Positions 9,800 through 17,241 of a stretch of DNA of 64,000 nucleotides are shown one piece after another. How positions within the stretch are numbered: position 1 is the stretch's first letter; the number at the start of each line of letters is the position of its first letter. Origin of the DNA: Ignavibacteria bacterium UBA7675 (GTDB lineage Bacteria > Bacteroidota > Ignavibacteria > Kapaibacteriales > UB7675); NCBI GenBank assembly GCA_002483085.1, contig DLHF01000013.1:173275-237274 (forward strand). The letters run 5' to 3'. Made by a program: the position numbers and the translations under genes. Below the pieces are notes generated by a model. That model saw only the letters and a list, made by a program, of their open reading frames with translations. It was not told where the DNA came from and did no database searches.

Positions 9800-10669
9800 T
9801 TACACAATCTGCAAATGAATTGCCGTCCAGTCGCCGTCGTGGAGTGTTTCCACGTGTTCAAAGCCAGCATCGGCGGCGGCAGCTATGACTTCGTCGAGAT
9901 CGAAGCGCAAGATACCGGACACCAGCAGATTGCCGCGCTTATAGAGCAGCCCTTGGTAAAAATGGGGGAACACGGGGATGAGAATATTCTTGTGAAGATT
10001 AGCTGCGATACCATCGCAAGGAGAAAAATGGAATGTAAATACATCGGCGCGCTGGATCGAGACAACATCTTCCACATTGTTCAGGACGATATTTTCCTCG
10101 GCATTACCAACCGACCAATGATCGTTGTCGAAAGCGACGACGGATGCCGCGCTGAGCTTTGCAGCGAGAATTGCCAGTACACCGGTGCCAGTACCGGCAT
10201 CAACCCATGTAGAGCCGGGCACAACAAGGCGTTCCATGAGCTGTGCCATCAGGCAAGTAGTTTGATGGTGGCCGGTACCGAACGACATTTTGGGATTGAT
10301 CACCACATTAATTTCGGCGTCGACCTCATCTTTTTTCCATTCGGGTGAGATAGCGATACGCGGGCTTACGCGCACTGGCTCGATGGACTGTTCCCATTCT
10401 TCATTCCAATTGCGCTCTTGGATTGTTTCTTGCTTCTCGAACACTGCTTGCACATGCAGATCGGCAAATTGTTCTTGGATTGTTTGCAGCAATTCGGGCG
10501 AGAAATCGCTCGTGTGGAAGCACACAACTAATTCATCGAAGCCCTCGGTAATACCGAGAAACGGCAGGTCCATCAGAGCTGCATAAGCGAGCTCGAACTG
10601 CTCATCTGGAACAGCGTAGTACAGATTTGTAAAGCTCTTGAGCTCGAAGGGGAGAGAGGTATCTGCCAT
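9800..10669 (-). CDS. prmA: Ribosomal protein L11 methyltransferase
   Basis: A 289-residue class I SAM-dependent methyltransferase that trimethylates ribosomal protein L11. The N-terminal substrate-binding domain is followed by MSFGTGHHQTT, the family signature before the catalytic fold, and by the SAM-binding loop VDAGTGTGVLAILAA with acidic FDNDHW on strand 2. Length equals that of E. coli PrmA (293). I chose the ATG at 10669 (MADTSLPFEL) because the 28 residues that could be added upstream are not conserved-looking and would push the gene beyond the family length. Diverges from the KdsC-type gene. Confidence 0.93.
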   Translation of the reverse strand: MADTSLPFELKSFTNLYYAVPDEQFELAYAALMDLPFLGITEGFDELVVCFHTSDFSPELLQTIQEQFADLHVQAVFEKQETIQERNWNEEWEQSIEPVRVSPRIAISPEWKKDEVDAEINVVINPKMSFGTGHHQTTCLMAQLMERLVVPGSTWVDAGTGTGVLAILAAKLSAASVVAFDNDHWSVGNAEENIVLNNVEDVVSIQRADVFTFHFSPCDGIAANLHKNILIPVFPHFYQGLLYKRGNLLVSGILRFDLDEVIAAAADAGFEHVETLHDGDWTAIHLQIV

Positions 10670-10860
10670 GTTGTTGTCCGGAGTAGAATTGCCACGCAGG
10701 CAAAAGCTGTAAAATGAACTAAAACGCGAAATAATTTCTAGCGCAAGGCTCAATTATTCCGCCAAAAAACACTATTTTAGAAAAGCATGCCGTGCGAAAT
10801 CCGCAGCAGGAAGCCGCTGGCAATTGCAGCACTAACAACGCATACGAATTGTAAAGTTAC

Positions 10861-11394
10861 ATGATGAACGGACTACAACCAAACTGGGCTGAGCGTCTAA
10901 AGAACATTAAGCTCTTTGTGATGGACGTGGACGGAACGCTGACCGATGCGGGAATGTACTACACAGCCGAGGGCGAGGTAATGAAGCGATTTTCCACGCG
11001 CGACGGTATGGGAATCACTCTGCTGCACAGAGCAGGGATAAAAACAGCGATACTGACCACTGAAAATTCCCCTATTGTACTGGCTCGTGCAAAAAAGCTG
11101 CACATTACAAACGTCATTATCGGTTCGCGCAACAAGAAGGCTTCTATTGCCGAGCTTACCGAGCATCTCGGTATATCGCTCCAAGAAACAGCTTACATTG
11201 GCGACGACATCAACGACGCCAATCCCATGCAAATGTGTGGTGTAAGTGCTTGTCCGGCTGATGCCGTTGAAACAATCCGCTCTATTGCGGGGTATATATG
11301 CAGTGCTCGGGGTGGTTACGGTGCCGTGCGCGAGTTTGCCGAAGAGGTACTAACCGCACAAGGGCAACCGATTGTACTACCGGAGAGCTTCTGA
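10861..11394 (+). CDS. kdsC: HAD-family phosphatase, KdsC type (3-deoxy-D-manno-octulosonate 8-phosphate phosphatase)
   Basis: A 177-residue capless HAD phosphatase of the KdsC/YrbI group, which dephosphorylates KDO-8-phosphate for lipopolysaccharide core synthesis and forms tetramers. Motif I is VMDVDGTLTD with nucleophile Asp22 and acid/base Asp24; motif II is the Thr in AILTTENS; the Lys of motif III lies in NKKASIAEL; motif IV is YIGDDINDANPM. Two adjacent ATGs (10861, 10864) could start it. No other KDO gene is next to it, so a related sugar-acid phosphate remains possible. Confidence 0.88.
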   Translation: MMNGLQPNWAERLKNIKLFVMDVDGTLTDAGMYYTAEGEVMKRFSTRDGMGITLLHRAGIKTAILTTENSPIVLARAKKLHITNVIIGSRNKKASIAELTEHLGISLQETAYIGDDINDANPMQMCGVSACPADAVETIRSIAGYICSARGGYGAVREFAEEVLTAQGQPIVLPESF

Positions 11395-11455
11395 CGCTAC
11401 TTCATCCTCGCAGAGTTATTGTTTTTCATGTCACATTTTGTTCTATGGAGTTGTT

Positions 11456-11806
11456 ATGAATATCGATTTTAAAGGAGGATCCTCCTCCTATACGAAAGGC
11501 ATGGTTGTAGGTGCTCTCATTGGTGGAGCTGTAAGTGGCTTGGCAGCACTCTTATTTGCACCCAAAAAAGGTGCAGAATTGCGCCAGGACATCGCTTCTA
11601 AAACAGGTGAAACCTACAATAACATCGCTTCTAAAGCAGGACATCTTGCACAGGATGCCGTAGGCCGTGTCGGGTCGATTGTAGAAGGTATTCAATCGCG
11701 CAATGAGCTTAAAAACGAGCCTGCGCCTGCCGTTCATGGCAGCAATGGCCACTCGTCGCTGGAAAAATCAACCCAGTCGGCGGGCAATAAGAGCACAAAC
11801 TCTTAA
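11456..11806 (+). CDS. YtxH-domain small membrane protein
   Basis: A 116-residue protein with a glycine-rich hydrophobic helix near the N terminus (KGMVVGALIGGAVSGLAALL) followed at once by FAPKKGAELRQDI, the YtxH/gas-vesicle GvpP-like signature, then an amphipathic helical region and a polar, disordered tail. The start at 11456 has TATGGAG seven bases upstream; an earlier in-frame ATG at 11372 would overlap the preceding gene and adds unrelated residues. First of three same-strand genes (11456, 11836, 12413) that share this architecture; homologues are linked to general stress in other bacteria, but the function is not known. Confidence 0.85.
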   Translation: MNIDFKGGSSSYTKGMVVGALIGGAVSGLAALLFAPKKGAELRQDIASKTGETYNNIASKAGHLAQDAVGRVGSIVEGIQSRNELKNEPAPAVHGSNGHSSLEKSTQSAGNKSTNS

Positions 11807-11835
11807 TTTCATAGATTCTCTTATGGAGGTGTAAT

Positions 11836-12351
11836 ATGAGCATGCAGCAGAGTACGCAACAGCAGGACAACTCTTTTACCAAGGGTATGATACTTGGCGC
11901 TCTTCTGGGTGGGGCAGCCGGTGCTATTACGGCATTGCTGTTCGCTCCGAAACCGGGTGCTGATCTGCGGCGCGATATCGTGGACAAATCGGCAGATATT
12001 TATAATGATGTGTACCACAAAGCCAGCGATTTTGTGCGTGAGAGGTCGGATAATGTTTCTACGATTGTCAACGAAGGGAAGGTGCGCGCTGAAGAGCTTG
12101 TCAACACGACCAAGCAGCAGGCCGGACACCTTCTATACGAAGCAGAGAGCCTGATCCGCGAAGCACGAGATCGTGTAACGTCTGTGCAGCACGATATCAA
12201 AGACAATATCGACCGTTTGCAGGATGCTACTCGCGCAGGTCGCGAAGCGTTTTCCAGCGAGATCAAAAAGCACGACAAAGCTGATGAGCCACATAGTGGC
12301 AAAGGGGCAAAGCCTTCCGCTTCTTCCAATGATAACGGTGCATCCGCGTAG
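11836..12351 (+). CDS. YtxH-domain membrane protein with long helical tail
   Basis: 171 residues. Residues 14-34 form the glycine-rich membrane helix (KGMILGALLGGAAGAITALL), followed by FAPKPGADLRRDI as in the preceding paralogue. Residues 45-140 are a charged, probably coiled-coil or apolipoprotein-like helix; the last 25 residues are low complexity. A strong TGGAGGTG ribosome site precedes the ATG. Only 29 bases separate it from the upstream gene, so the two are one operon and clear duplicates in their first 45 residues. Confidence 0.87.
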   Translation: MSMQQSTQQQDNSFTKGMILGALLGGAAGAITALLFAPKPGADLRRDIVDKSADIYNDVYHKASDFVRERSDNVSTIVNEGKVRAEELVNTTKQQAGHLLYEAESLIREARDRVTSVQHDIKDNIDRLQDATRAGREAFSSEIKKHDKADEPHSGKGAKPSASSNDNGASA

Positions 12352-12412
12352 CGATACAAAGCAGGTGTAATCCCTGTGCTTCGGATGTCTTTATTATCAT
12401 TGAAGGAATGTT

Positions 12413-12910
12413 ATGGATATCATTATCAGTATTCTCATTGTCGTAGCACTTCTGGCAGCGATTACTCTTTGTGTGTATTGTGTGATGACGCTTTCCCGGC
12501 TGAATGCTGTGATAGACGATGTCAAAAGTATCGGGCAGTCGGTAAAGCCCATTATCGCTAATATTCAGACAACAAGCACCCGCTTGGCACCTATTGTCGA
12601 TAATATTGAAGCGGTGATAGGCAAACTTCAACCTCTTCTTTCTAGTGTTGAAGGGCTGGCAAGTGCTGCGCAGGATATTGCAAATAAAGTAGACCAGCAG
12701 GTCGATCAGGTGCTAACTACTCTGAATGGTGCCGCACGGCTTGCGCAGGATATTATCACGTTGATCGATGATATCCGCCTTCAGATTGTTGTTCCGGTGA
12801 CAGGTGTTGCCCAGCTTATAAGCACGGCGTATCAGACAGTGTCGGGATTGCTCGGAGGCCATGGTAGAGCAACCAAAGAGACCAAACCGGAACGCGATTC
12901 AGTTGCTTGA
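12413..12910 (+). CDS. DUF948-like membrane-anchored protein
   Basis: 165 residues. One N-terminal membrane helix (IISILIVVALLAAITLCVYCV) and a long hydrophilic helical region with regular hydrophobic spacing typical of DUF948 proteins, which resemble the rod-like tails of chemoreceptors. Third gene of the YtxH cluster, 61 bases after the second, with a GAAGGAATGTT ribosome site. The cluster ends in a strong terminator. Role unknown; association with YtxH proteins suggests an envelope stress function. Confidence 0.75.
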   Translation: MDIIISILIVVALLAAITLCVYCVMTLSRLNAVIDDVKSIGQSVKPIIANIQTTSTRLAPIVDNIEAVIGKLQPLLSSVEGLASAAQDIANKVDQQVDQVLTTLNGAARLAQDIITLIDDIRLQIVVPVTGVAQLISTAYQTVSGLLGGHGRATKETKPERDSVA

Positions 12911-12933
12911 TAACACTCTCAACAGTGTACAAT

Positions 12934-12966
12934 AAAAAAACCTCTTCGGTGCGAAGAGGTTTTTTT
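12934..12966. terminator. Bidirectional Rho-independent terminator
   Basis: Arms AACCTCTTCG (12939-12948) and CGAAGAGGTT (12952-12961) enclose GTG; A7 before and T7 after extend the pairing and give a U-tract on either strand. It sits between the convergent genes ending at 12910 and 12992. Confidence 0.9.
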
Positions 12967-12991
12967 ATTTATGCTATTCTATTCGAGCTTA

Positions 12992-13546
12992 TTATGCTCT
13001 GGCTGCCGTCGGTTCGCTCAGCACCGGGAAAGCGCGCTGCGCCAGAGCAAAGCCGCCAAACAGCAGAGTGCTGTATGCCAGATCGCCTACAAATGTCCAC
13101 TGGAAAAAAGGAATTGCGTTGCCGTAGCAGATCGAGAGGCCAGCCAAGGTATGAGGGTACATCGACGTTGTTGCCCAAACACCGAAGTTCGAGAGAAGGT
13201 AGAACCACACTGAAGCGCCTGCTGCTGCGCCCACAACTGCCACTGCACTGATGTTTCTGCGGAGAAGCAGTCCCATGCCCGCAATAGACAGGAATGCCAA
13301 GTAGTTTACCCACATGCCGGGGTAGAACCCGTAGCCGTAGAGCATTTCCATTGCAATGTCGCTGATAAACATTGCGCCGAGTGGCAGCAGAAACGCGAGA
13401 GATTTTCGCGAAAACGTAGCGCCGCCGAAAAGCGCCAGAGCTGTAATAGGCGTAAAATTGTCAGGATGCGGCAACAGTCGCGACAAAGCCGCAAGCAGCA
13501 GAATAGCGCATACTGTATAAAAGCGCGGAGTAAGAAACTTGTTCAT
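12992..13546 (-). CDS. DUF6580 family membrane protein
   Basis: 184 residues with about five membrane helices. The family signature is near the N terminus: SRLLPHPDNFTPITALALFG, followed by the conserved acidic residues in FISDIAMEMLYGYGFYPGMW. DUF6580 proteins resemble S components of ECF vitamin transporters in size and topology, and in related bacteria often lie near vitamin uptake genes; transport of a small molecule is a reasonable inference but the substrate is unknown. It diverges from the DUF5522 gene. Confidence 0.8.
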   Translation of the reverse strand: MNKFLTPRFYTVCAILLLAALSRLLPHPDNFTPITALALFGGATFSRKSLAFLLPLGAMFISDIAMEMLYGYGFYPGMWVNYLAFLSIAGMGLLLRRNISAVAVVGAAAGASVWFYLLSNFGVWATTSMYPHTLAGLSICYGNAIPFFQWTFVGDLAYSTLLFGGFALAQRAFPVLSEPTAARA

Positions 13547-13602
13547 ACCGAACCTCGATAGTAGAAAGTAATATCTGTAATCGCAGACTGCGAAGTTACG
13601 TC

Positions 13603-13633
13603 TTTGCCACGAATTCTAAAAATTCTAACTTTG
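13603..13633 (+). promoter_or_regulatory. Bacteroidota-type promoter for the 13667 gene
   Basis: TTTG at 13603-13606, 19 bases, then TAACTTTG at 13626-13633, matching the -33 TTTG / -7 TAnnTTTG consensus. Transcription would start about 25-30 bases before the ATG at 13667. Confidence 0.65.
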
Positions 13634-13666
13634 TAGCTTGTCTAAAGTAGCATAAGCGGGGCTGCG

Positions 13667-13858
13667 ATGAATGCACAGGAAGGCCGGGAACAACGGTATA
13701 TGCAATTGCACGAAGAGGCCTGCGAGCGCGGAGAACTCTCCTATCGCGATCCGCAGACAGGGTATATCGTTTTTACGAAACTCCAGCATATTCGGCGCGG
13801 CTCTTGCTGCCAGTCGGGTTGCAGGCATTGTCCATATGGATTCAAAAAAGAAAGGTAG
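13667..13858 (+). CDS. DUF5522 small Cys-rich protein
   Basis: 63 residues ending in a cysteine cluster, CCQSGCRHCPYGFKK, which is the hallmark of DUF5522; the spacing suggests binding of zinc or an iron-sulfur cluster. The middle (GYIVFTKLQHIRRG) is the conserved core. It is the first gene after a good promoter and ends eight bases before the next gene, so the two are probably cotranscribed. Function is unknown. Confidence 0.8.
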   Translation: MNAQEGREQRYMQLHEEACERGELSYRDPQTGYIVFTKLQHIRRGSCCQSGCRHCPYGFKKER

Positions 13859-13866
13859 GTGGAACT

Positions 13867-14763
13867 ATGCCTCTGCGACTACTGCTCTGGATATCTATGA
13901 TGGCGCTCTTTTGCTGCAAGGCTTTTGCTTTTCGCCAGGCTCCAATCGACACCGTGTTTTCTTTTACCCCCGGCGAAGGACAAACAACAGGCCAGAATGC
14001 ACCGTATTTTCCCGGTAATATTCTGGGGCTGCCCGATACCGCAGCGCGCTACGAGGTGCCAACAGTGCGCCCCGAACACATCTGCTCGCTAGGTATGGGC
14101 GGCGAAATTGTAGTGGGCTTTAAAAATGCTGTGATACGCGACCGCGAAGGACCTGACTTCACTATCTTTGAGAATGCGTTTTTTACATCGATTGGCGGCG
14201 GTCGTATATACGCCGAACCCGGCAGGGTGTCGGTAAGCCGCGATGGCATTACCTTTGTCGATTTTCCCTTCGACTCGCTGACATTAGAAGGATGCGCCGG
14301 GCATACACCTACCATTGGCAATACCAATCCGTATGATCCTGCTGTAAGCGGTGGCGACGCTTTTGATCTCGCAGCTATCGGCATGGATTCGGTGCGCTAT
14401 ATACGGATTACTGATATATCAGCAATGGTGAAAAATAACAGACAGCATCCCAATTGGGACCCCACTATTACCGGTTTCGATCTCGATGCTGTTCTCGCTC
14501 TGCATCTCGAAGGTGGAGAGCCTGAAAAAGCATCTTTTCCTGCTGTTGTGGCTGGTGCTTCGCGTATTGAAGTAGTGCTGCCGGAACATAGCGCAAACGG
14601 TGTGCTCCGGCTGTTTTCTGTCGATGGTCGGTTTGTCGATCAGTGGCAGTGGAGTGGGCGCTCTGCAACGCTATATATAGGGCAGCTCATTAGGGGCGCT
14701 TATCTTGCCGAAGTTTCTTACGGCAATCAACGTATGACTATCTGTGTATTCTATGAACCGTAA
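13867..14763 (+). CDS. Secreted cell-surface protein with type IX secretion-like C-terminal domain
   Basis: 298 residues. An N-terminal signal peptide (LLLWISMMALFCCKAFAF) precedes a beta-rich domain with VVGFKNAVIRDREGPDFTIF and several Asp/Gly turns of the type found in Bacteroidota surface proteins that travel next to beta-propeller lipoproteins. Residues from about 235 on (LFSVDGRFV...IRGAYLAEV) match the pattern of a type A T9SS sorting domain. The start at 13867 has AGGTAGGTGG in front; an upstream ATG would overlap DUF5522. The stop overlaps the start of the following lipoprotein gene, so they are coupled. Binding partner unknown. Confidence 0.75.
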   Translation: MPLRLLLWISMMALFCCKAFAFRQAPIDTVFSFTPGEGQTTGQNAPYFPGNILGLPDTAARYEVPTVRPEHICSLGMGGEIVVGFKNAVIRDREGPDFTIFENAFFTSIGGGRIYAEPGRVSVSRDGITFVDFPFDSLTLEGCAGHTPTIGNTNPYDPAVSGGDAFDLAAIGMDSVRYIRITDISAMVKNNRQHPNWDPTITGFDLDAVLALHLEGGEPEKASFPAVVAGASRIEVVLPEHSANGVLRLFSVDGRFVDQWQWSGRSATLYIGQLIRGAYLAEVSYGNQRMTICVFYEP

Positions 14764-15850
14764 TTGCTCACTCGCTTTGCGCCTTCTGTGCGCCTGTGCG
14801 CTGCTTCTGGTGTCCTGTACGAACGAGGATACTGTGGGGCCTAATGAACATTCCTCGGTAGACTCGCTTGCACGCGGTGTGTATATCCTGTGCGAGGGGC
14901 TCTGGAAAATGGATAATTCTACGCTCGCACGTTATAATCCAGCAAATGGCAATGTAGAAAACAACATCTTCGGTAAAGCAAATCCAGGGCTTCGCATTGG
15001 TGATACCGGCAACGACATTGTTGTGCGTGGTGATACAGCCTTTGTAGCAGTGACCACGTCGCGTACAATCGAAGTCTTCCGTGCTTCTACTGGCAAATGG
15101 CTGAACAGAATGCAGTTGGGCGAGGGGAAAATGCCGCGCTATCTTGCCTTGGCACCCGATGGCTTGTATGTGTCAAACTATACGGCCAATAGTGTGTCGC
15201 GTCTGAATCTGCCCACATTGTCCCAAGCAGGGAGCGATATTCCATCCGGCCCTGCTGTGGAAGGACTTGCTTACGCTGGCGGCTTCGTGTTTGCTGCTAA
15301 TTCAGGGCTTGGCGCGCTTCAGCTCGACTCGCCAAAGGCGGGGACTCTCTCGGTGATTCGCCTCGGTGCTTCTGTTCCCGATACGCTTATTACCTCTGTC
15401 CCTAATGTTGTAGAGCTAAAAGCCTCGCCCGATGGCACAAAGCTCTATGCCTTTTCGCAGGAAATTAGCTCGCGCCCCGACCTGAAACCGACAATTGTGG
15501 AATACAACGCCTTTACCTTTGCGGAACTGCGGCGCTGGACGGTGGATGAGGCTGGCTCGCCGTGTTTGTCGCCACAAGGGGACTCGCTCTTCTTTGTGTC
15601 GAAAAGCGGTGTGGATATGCTCGACCTGCGCCTGTCCGGGGCGGCTCCCGTTACTATTGTTCACAAAGATCGCCAGGATGATCACTGGTATTCGCTTGGA
15701 TTGCATCCAGTGGATGGAACGCTGTGGATTGGCAATGCACGCAGCTTTACAACCGAAGGCGAAGTGATTATCGCTCAACGAACAGGTGCTTATATCAAGC
15801 GCTTTAATGTGGGGCTCAATCCCACGGCTATTGTCTTTTTTGGCTATTGA
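14753..15850 (+). CDS. Surface lipoprotein with YncE/DUF5074-type beta-propeller
   Basis: 365 residues. Signal peptide with lipobox LVSC puts the lipidated Cys at residue 22. The mature part opens with GVYILCEGLWKMDNSTL, the DUF5074 start, and contains repeated blades of about 45 residues (for example DTAFVAVTTSRTIEVF, GLYVSNYTANSVSRL). DUF5074 propellers include the cobalamin-binding BtuG of Bacteroides, always encoded near transport genes; B12 binding here is only an analogy, since no B12 riboswitch or receptor is adjacent. The ATG at 14753 overlaps the stop of the upstream gene. Confidence 0.8.
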   Translation: MNRNCSLALRLLCACALLLVSCTNEDTVGPNEHSSVDSLARGVYILCEGLWKMDNSTLARYNPANGNVENNIFGKANPGLRIGDTGNDIVVRGDTAFVAVTTSRTIEVFRASTGKWLNRMQLGEGKMPRYLALAPDGLYVSNYTANSVSRLNLPTLSQAGSDIPSGPAVEGLAYAGGFVFAANSGLGALQLDSPKAGTLSVIRLGASVPDTLITSVPNVVELKASPDGTKLYAFSQEISSRPDLKPTIVEYNAFTFAELRRWTVDEAGSPCLSPQGDSLFFVSKSGVDMLDLRLSGAAPVTIVHKDRQDDHWYSLGLHPVDGTLWIGNARSFTTEGEVIIAQRTGAYIKRFNVGLNPTAIVFFGY

Positions 15851-15859
15851 TGGAAAGAT

Positions 15860-15940
15860 ATTGTGGATAGTGGCATTCTGCCTCCGACCCGCCGTTCTGT
15901 CTCTGCACCGCGCTGCACGTCCGCCGCGTGTGTTCCTGCC
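15860..15940 (-). repeat. Interspersed repeat, inverted copy
   Basis: GTCTCTGCACCGCGCTGCACG (15899 onwards, only 20 of these matter) and CCGCCGCGTG at 15921-15930 are the reverse complement of the repeat core found at 9733-9765 and 63844-63875. It abuts the perfect inverted repeat at 15943-15997. Confidence 0.6.
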
Positions 15941-15942
15941 CC

Positions 15943-15997
15943 AATCGCGTTCCAGGTAGAGACGCCCCATCGGGACGTCTCTACCTGGAACGCGATT
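15943..15997. terminator. Perfect 22-bp inverted repeat, likely bidirectional terminator or REP-like hairpin
   Basis: Arms at 15943-15964 and 15976-15997 are perfect reverse complements with an 11-base loop; the inner part GTAGAGACG...CGTCTCTAC belongs to a hairpin type met in many bacterial genomes. TATTTTTAATT follows. It lies between convergent genes. Confidence 0.75.
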
Positions 15998-16017
15998 ATT
16001 TTTAATTGATATTGGTG

Positions 16018-16440
16018 TTACAGCCTGTGTATCACATACTGCACCACGCCAAAAATCGTGAATTGCATGAATGGCTTGATCTCAATGGGAAGGTATTTCT
16101 TGTTGGCCGAGTACAGGTAGGGCTGCCCGTCGATATGCCTTAGCGTCTTTACCGCCATTTCACCGTCGACGCCTGCCACAACAACATTGTTCTCATGTGG
16201 TGTCTGCGAACTGTCTACAACGAGAATGTCGCCGTCGAAAATGCCGCGTTCGATCATCGACTCGCCGCGTACCCGTACAAAAAACGTGGTGTCGGGCTTG
16301 CGTAATAGGTAGCGATTGAGGTCGAGCGACGCAAAATCCTCGGAAACAACATGCGATGCACCCGTAGGAATAGAGGCGCGAAACAAAGGAGCTTCAAAGC
16401 TGTAATGGGTTCGGATATCGGGTATCTTTTTTGCTTTCAT
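16018..16440 (-). CDS. UmuD-like S24 peptidase, second copy
   Basis: 140 residues. Aligns end to end with E. coli UmuD: DLNRYLLRKPDTTFFVRV, GESM with catalytic Ser61 and VKTL with catalytic Lys98. Where UmuD cuts Cys24-Gly25, this copy has Thr26-Gly27 (SIPTGAS), so self-cleavage may be slower or absent. UmuD' proteins form the regulatory subunit of polymerase V; no umuC lies in the window. It follows the first copy by 26 bases and is a tandem duplicate of it. Likely SOS-regulated in the family, but I cannot define a LexA box here. Confidence 0.85.
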   Translation of the reverse strand: MKAKKIPDIRTHYSFEAPLFRASIPTGASHVVSEDFASLDLNRYLLRKPDTTFFVRVRGESMIERGIFDGDILVVDSSQTPHENNVVVAGVDGEMAVKTLRHIDGQPYLYSANKKYLPIEIKPFMQFTIFGVVQYVIHRL

Positions 16441-16466
16441 TACGGCACTCCAACAAGGGTGGAACT

Positions 16467-16892
16467 CTACAGCCGATGGATCACACTTGTCACCACACCG
16501 ATAATCTGGAATTCCATGTATGGTTCGATTTTCAGCGGAAGAAACTGTTTGTTCTGCGCTTCTAAATACACTTCACTGCCATTGATACGGAGTGTCTTTA
16601 CTGTGAGATCGCCATCCACCGACACAATGACAATTTTGCCGTCGATTGCTTCTATGGACGAGTCGACGATGAGAATGTCGCCGTCGTGAATACCCGCTTC
16701 AATCATCGACTCGCCGCGCACTCGCACAAAAAACGTAGCCGCAGGATGCCTGATGAGGTAGTCGTTCAGGTCGAGGTCGCTGTCCACATGATCGTCGACA
16801 GGAATAGGCTGGCCAGCGGCTACAGGCATTGTAAAGAGCGGGCGCTTTACAGGCCCCTCGGGCGAAAATGAAAAGACTTCGAGTATTTCCAT
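16467..16892 (-). CDS. umuD: UmuD-like S24 peptidase, first copy
   Basis: 141 residues with the full UmuD layout: likely cleavage site Ala26-Gly27 (PVAAGQPIP), DLNDYLIRHPAATFFVRV, catalytic Ser62 in GESMIEAGI and Lys99 in LTVKTL. Spacing between site, Ser and Lys equals that of E. coli UmuD (24/60/97). On RecA filament formation such proteins cut off their N-terminal arm to activate translesion synthesis. A possible -7 element (TACCTTTG, read on the minus strand) lies at 16962-16955. The gene heads a two-gene unit of UmuD paralogues with no umuC beside it. Confidence 0.88.
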   Translation of the reverse strand: MEILEVFSFSPEGPVKRPLFTMPVAAGQPIPVDDHVDSDLDLNDYLIRHPAATFFVRVRGESMIEAGIHDGDILIVDSSIEAIDGKIVIVSVDGDLTVKTLRINGSEVYLEAQNKQFLPLKIEPYMEFQIIGVVTSVIHRL

Positions 16893-17241
16893 GATGCGTG
16901 CTTTCTATGAGAGAAAAAGACAAAGGCCAATTTACGAGTTTGGCATGTAGGAAGCAAAGGTAGAGAAACAGATGGCCGAAGCCGGTAATCTGCGCCGAAG
17001 AAAGACGTATCAGCGGCAAGCACTTCGAGTTGTATGCTTCTCCCGGCGCACGGAGCTATCTGCTTTCGCCGGTGGGCATGCTGGCTACAAGCCCAAGTGA
17101 AGCTGCAAAGCGGGCAGAACGCATATTCTCCAACGCCGTATTGAGCAGAGCTTTTCCATAGAGGAGCTGCAATGCCGGGAGTCTGTGCCGCAGCTATCTG
17201 AAACATTACTATTGCGTAAAGTACATAGCACGCCTGTTGCA
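16893..17241. other. 349-base intergenic stretch
   Basis: Between the UmuD pair and the histidine kinase, both on the minus strand. It must hold the umuD promoter; TACCTTTG on the minus strand at 16962-16955 is the only element I can point to, and it lacks a clear TTTG partner. Open frames here have no recognisable protein features. Confidence 0.4.

Noticed and set aside
9471..9888. Several overlapping frames over the 9575-9790 repeat
   Set aside because: They read through a repeat whose other copies have different frames; no conserved protein.
13547..13866. Cobalamin riboswitch before the propeller lipoprotein unit
   Set aside because: No B12-box; the region is short and filled by a promoter and a small gene.
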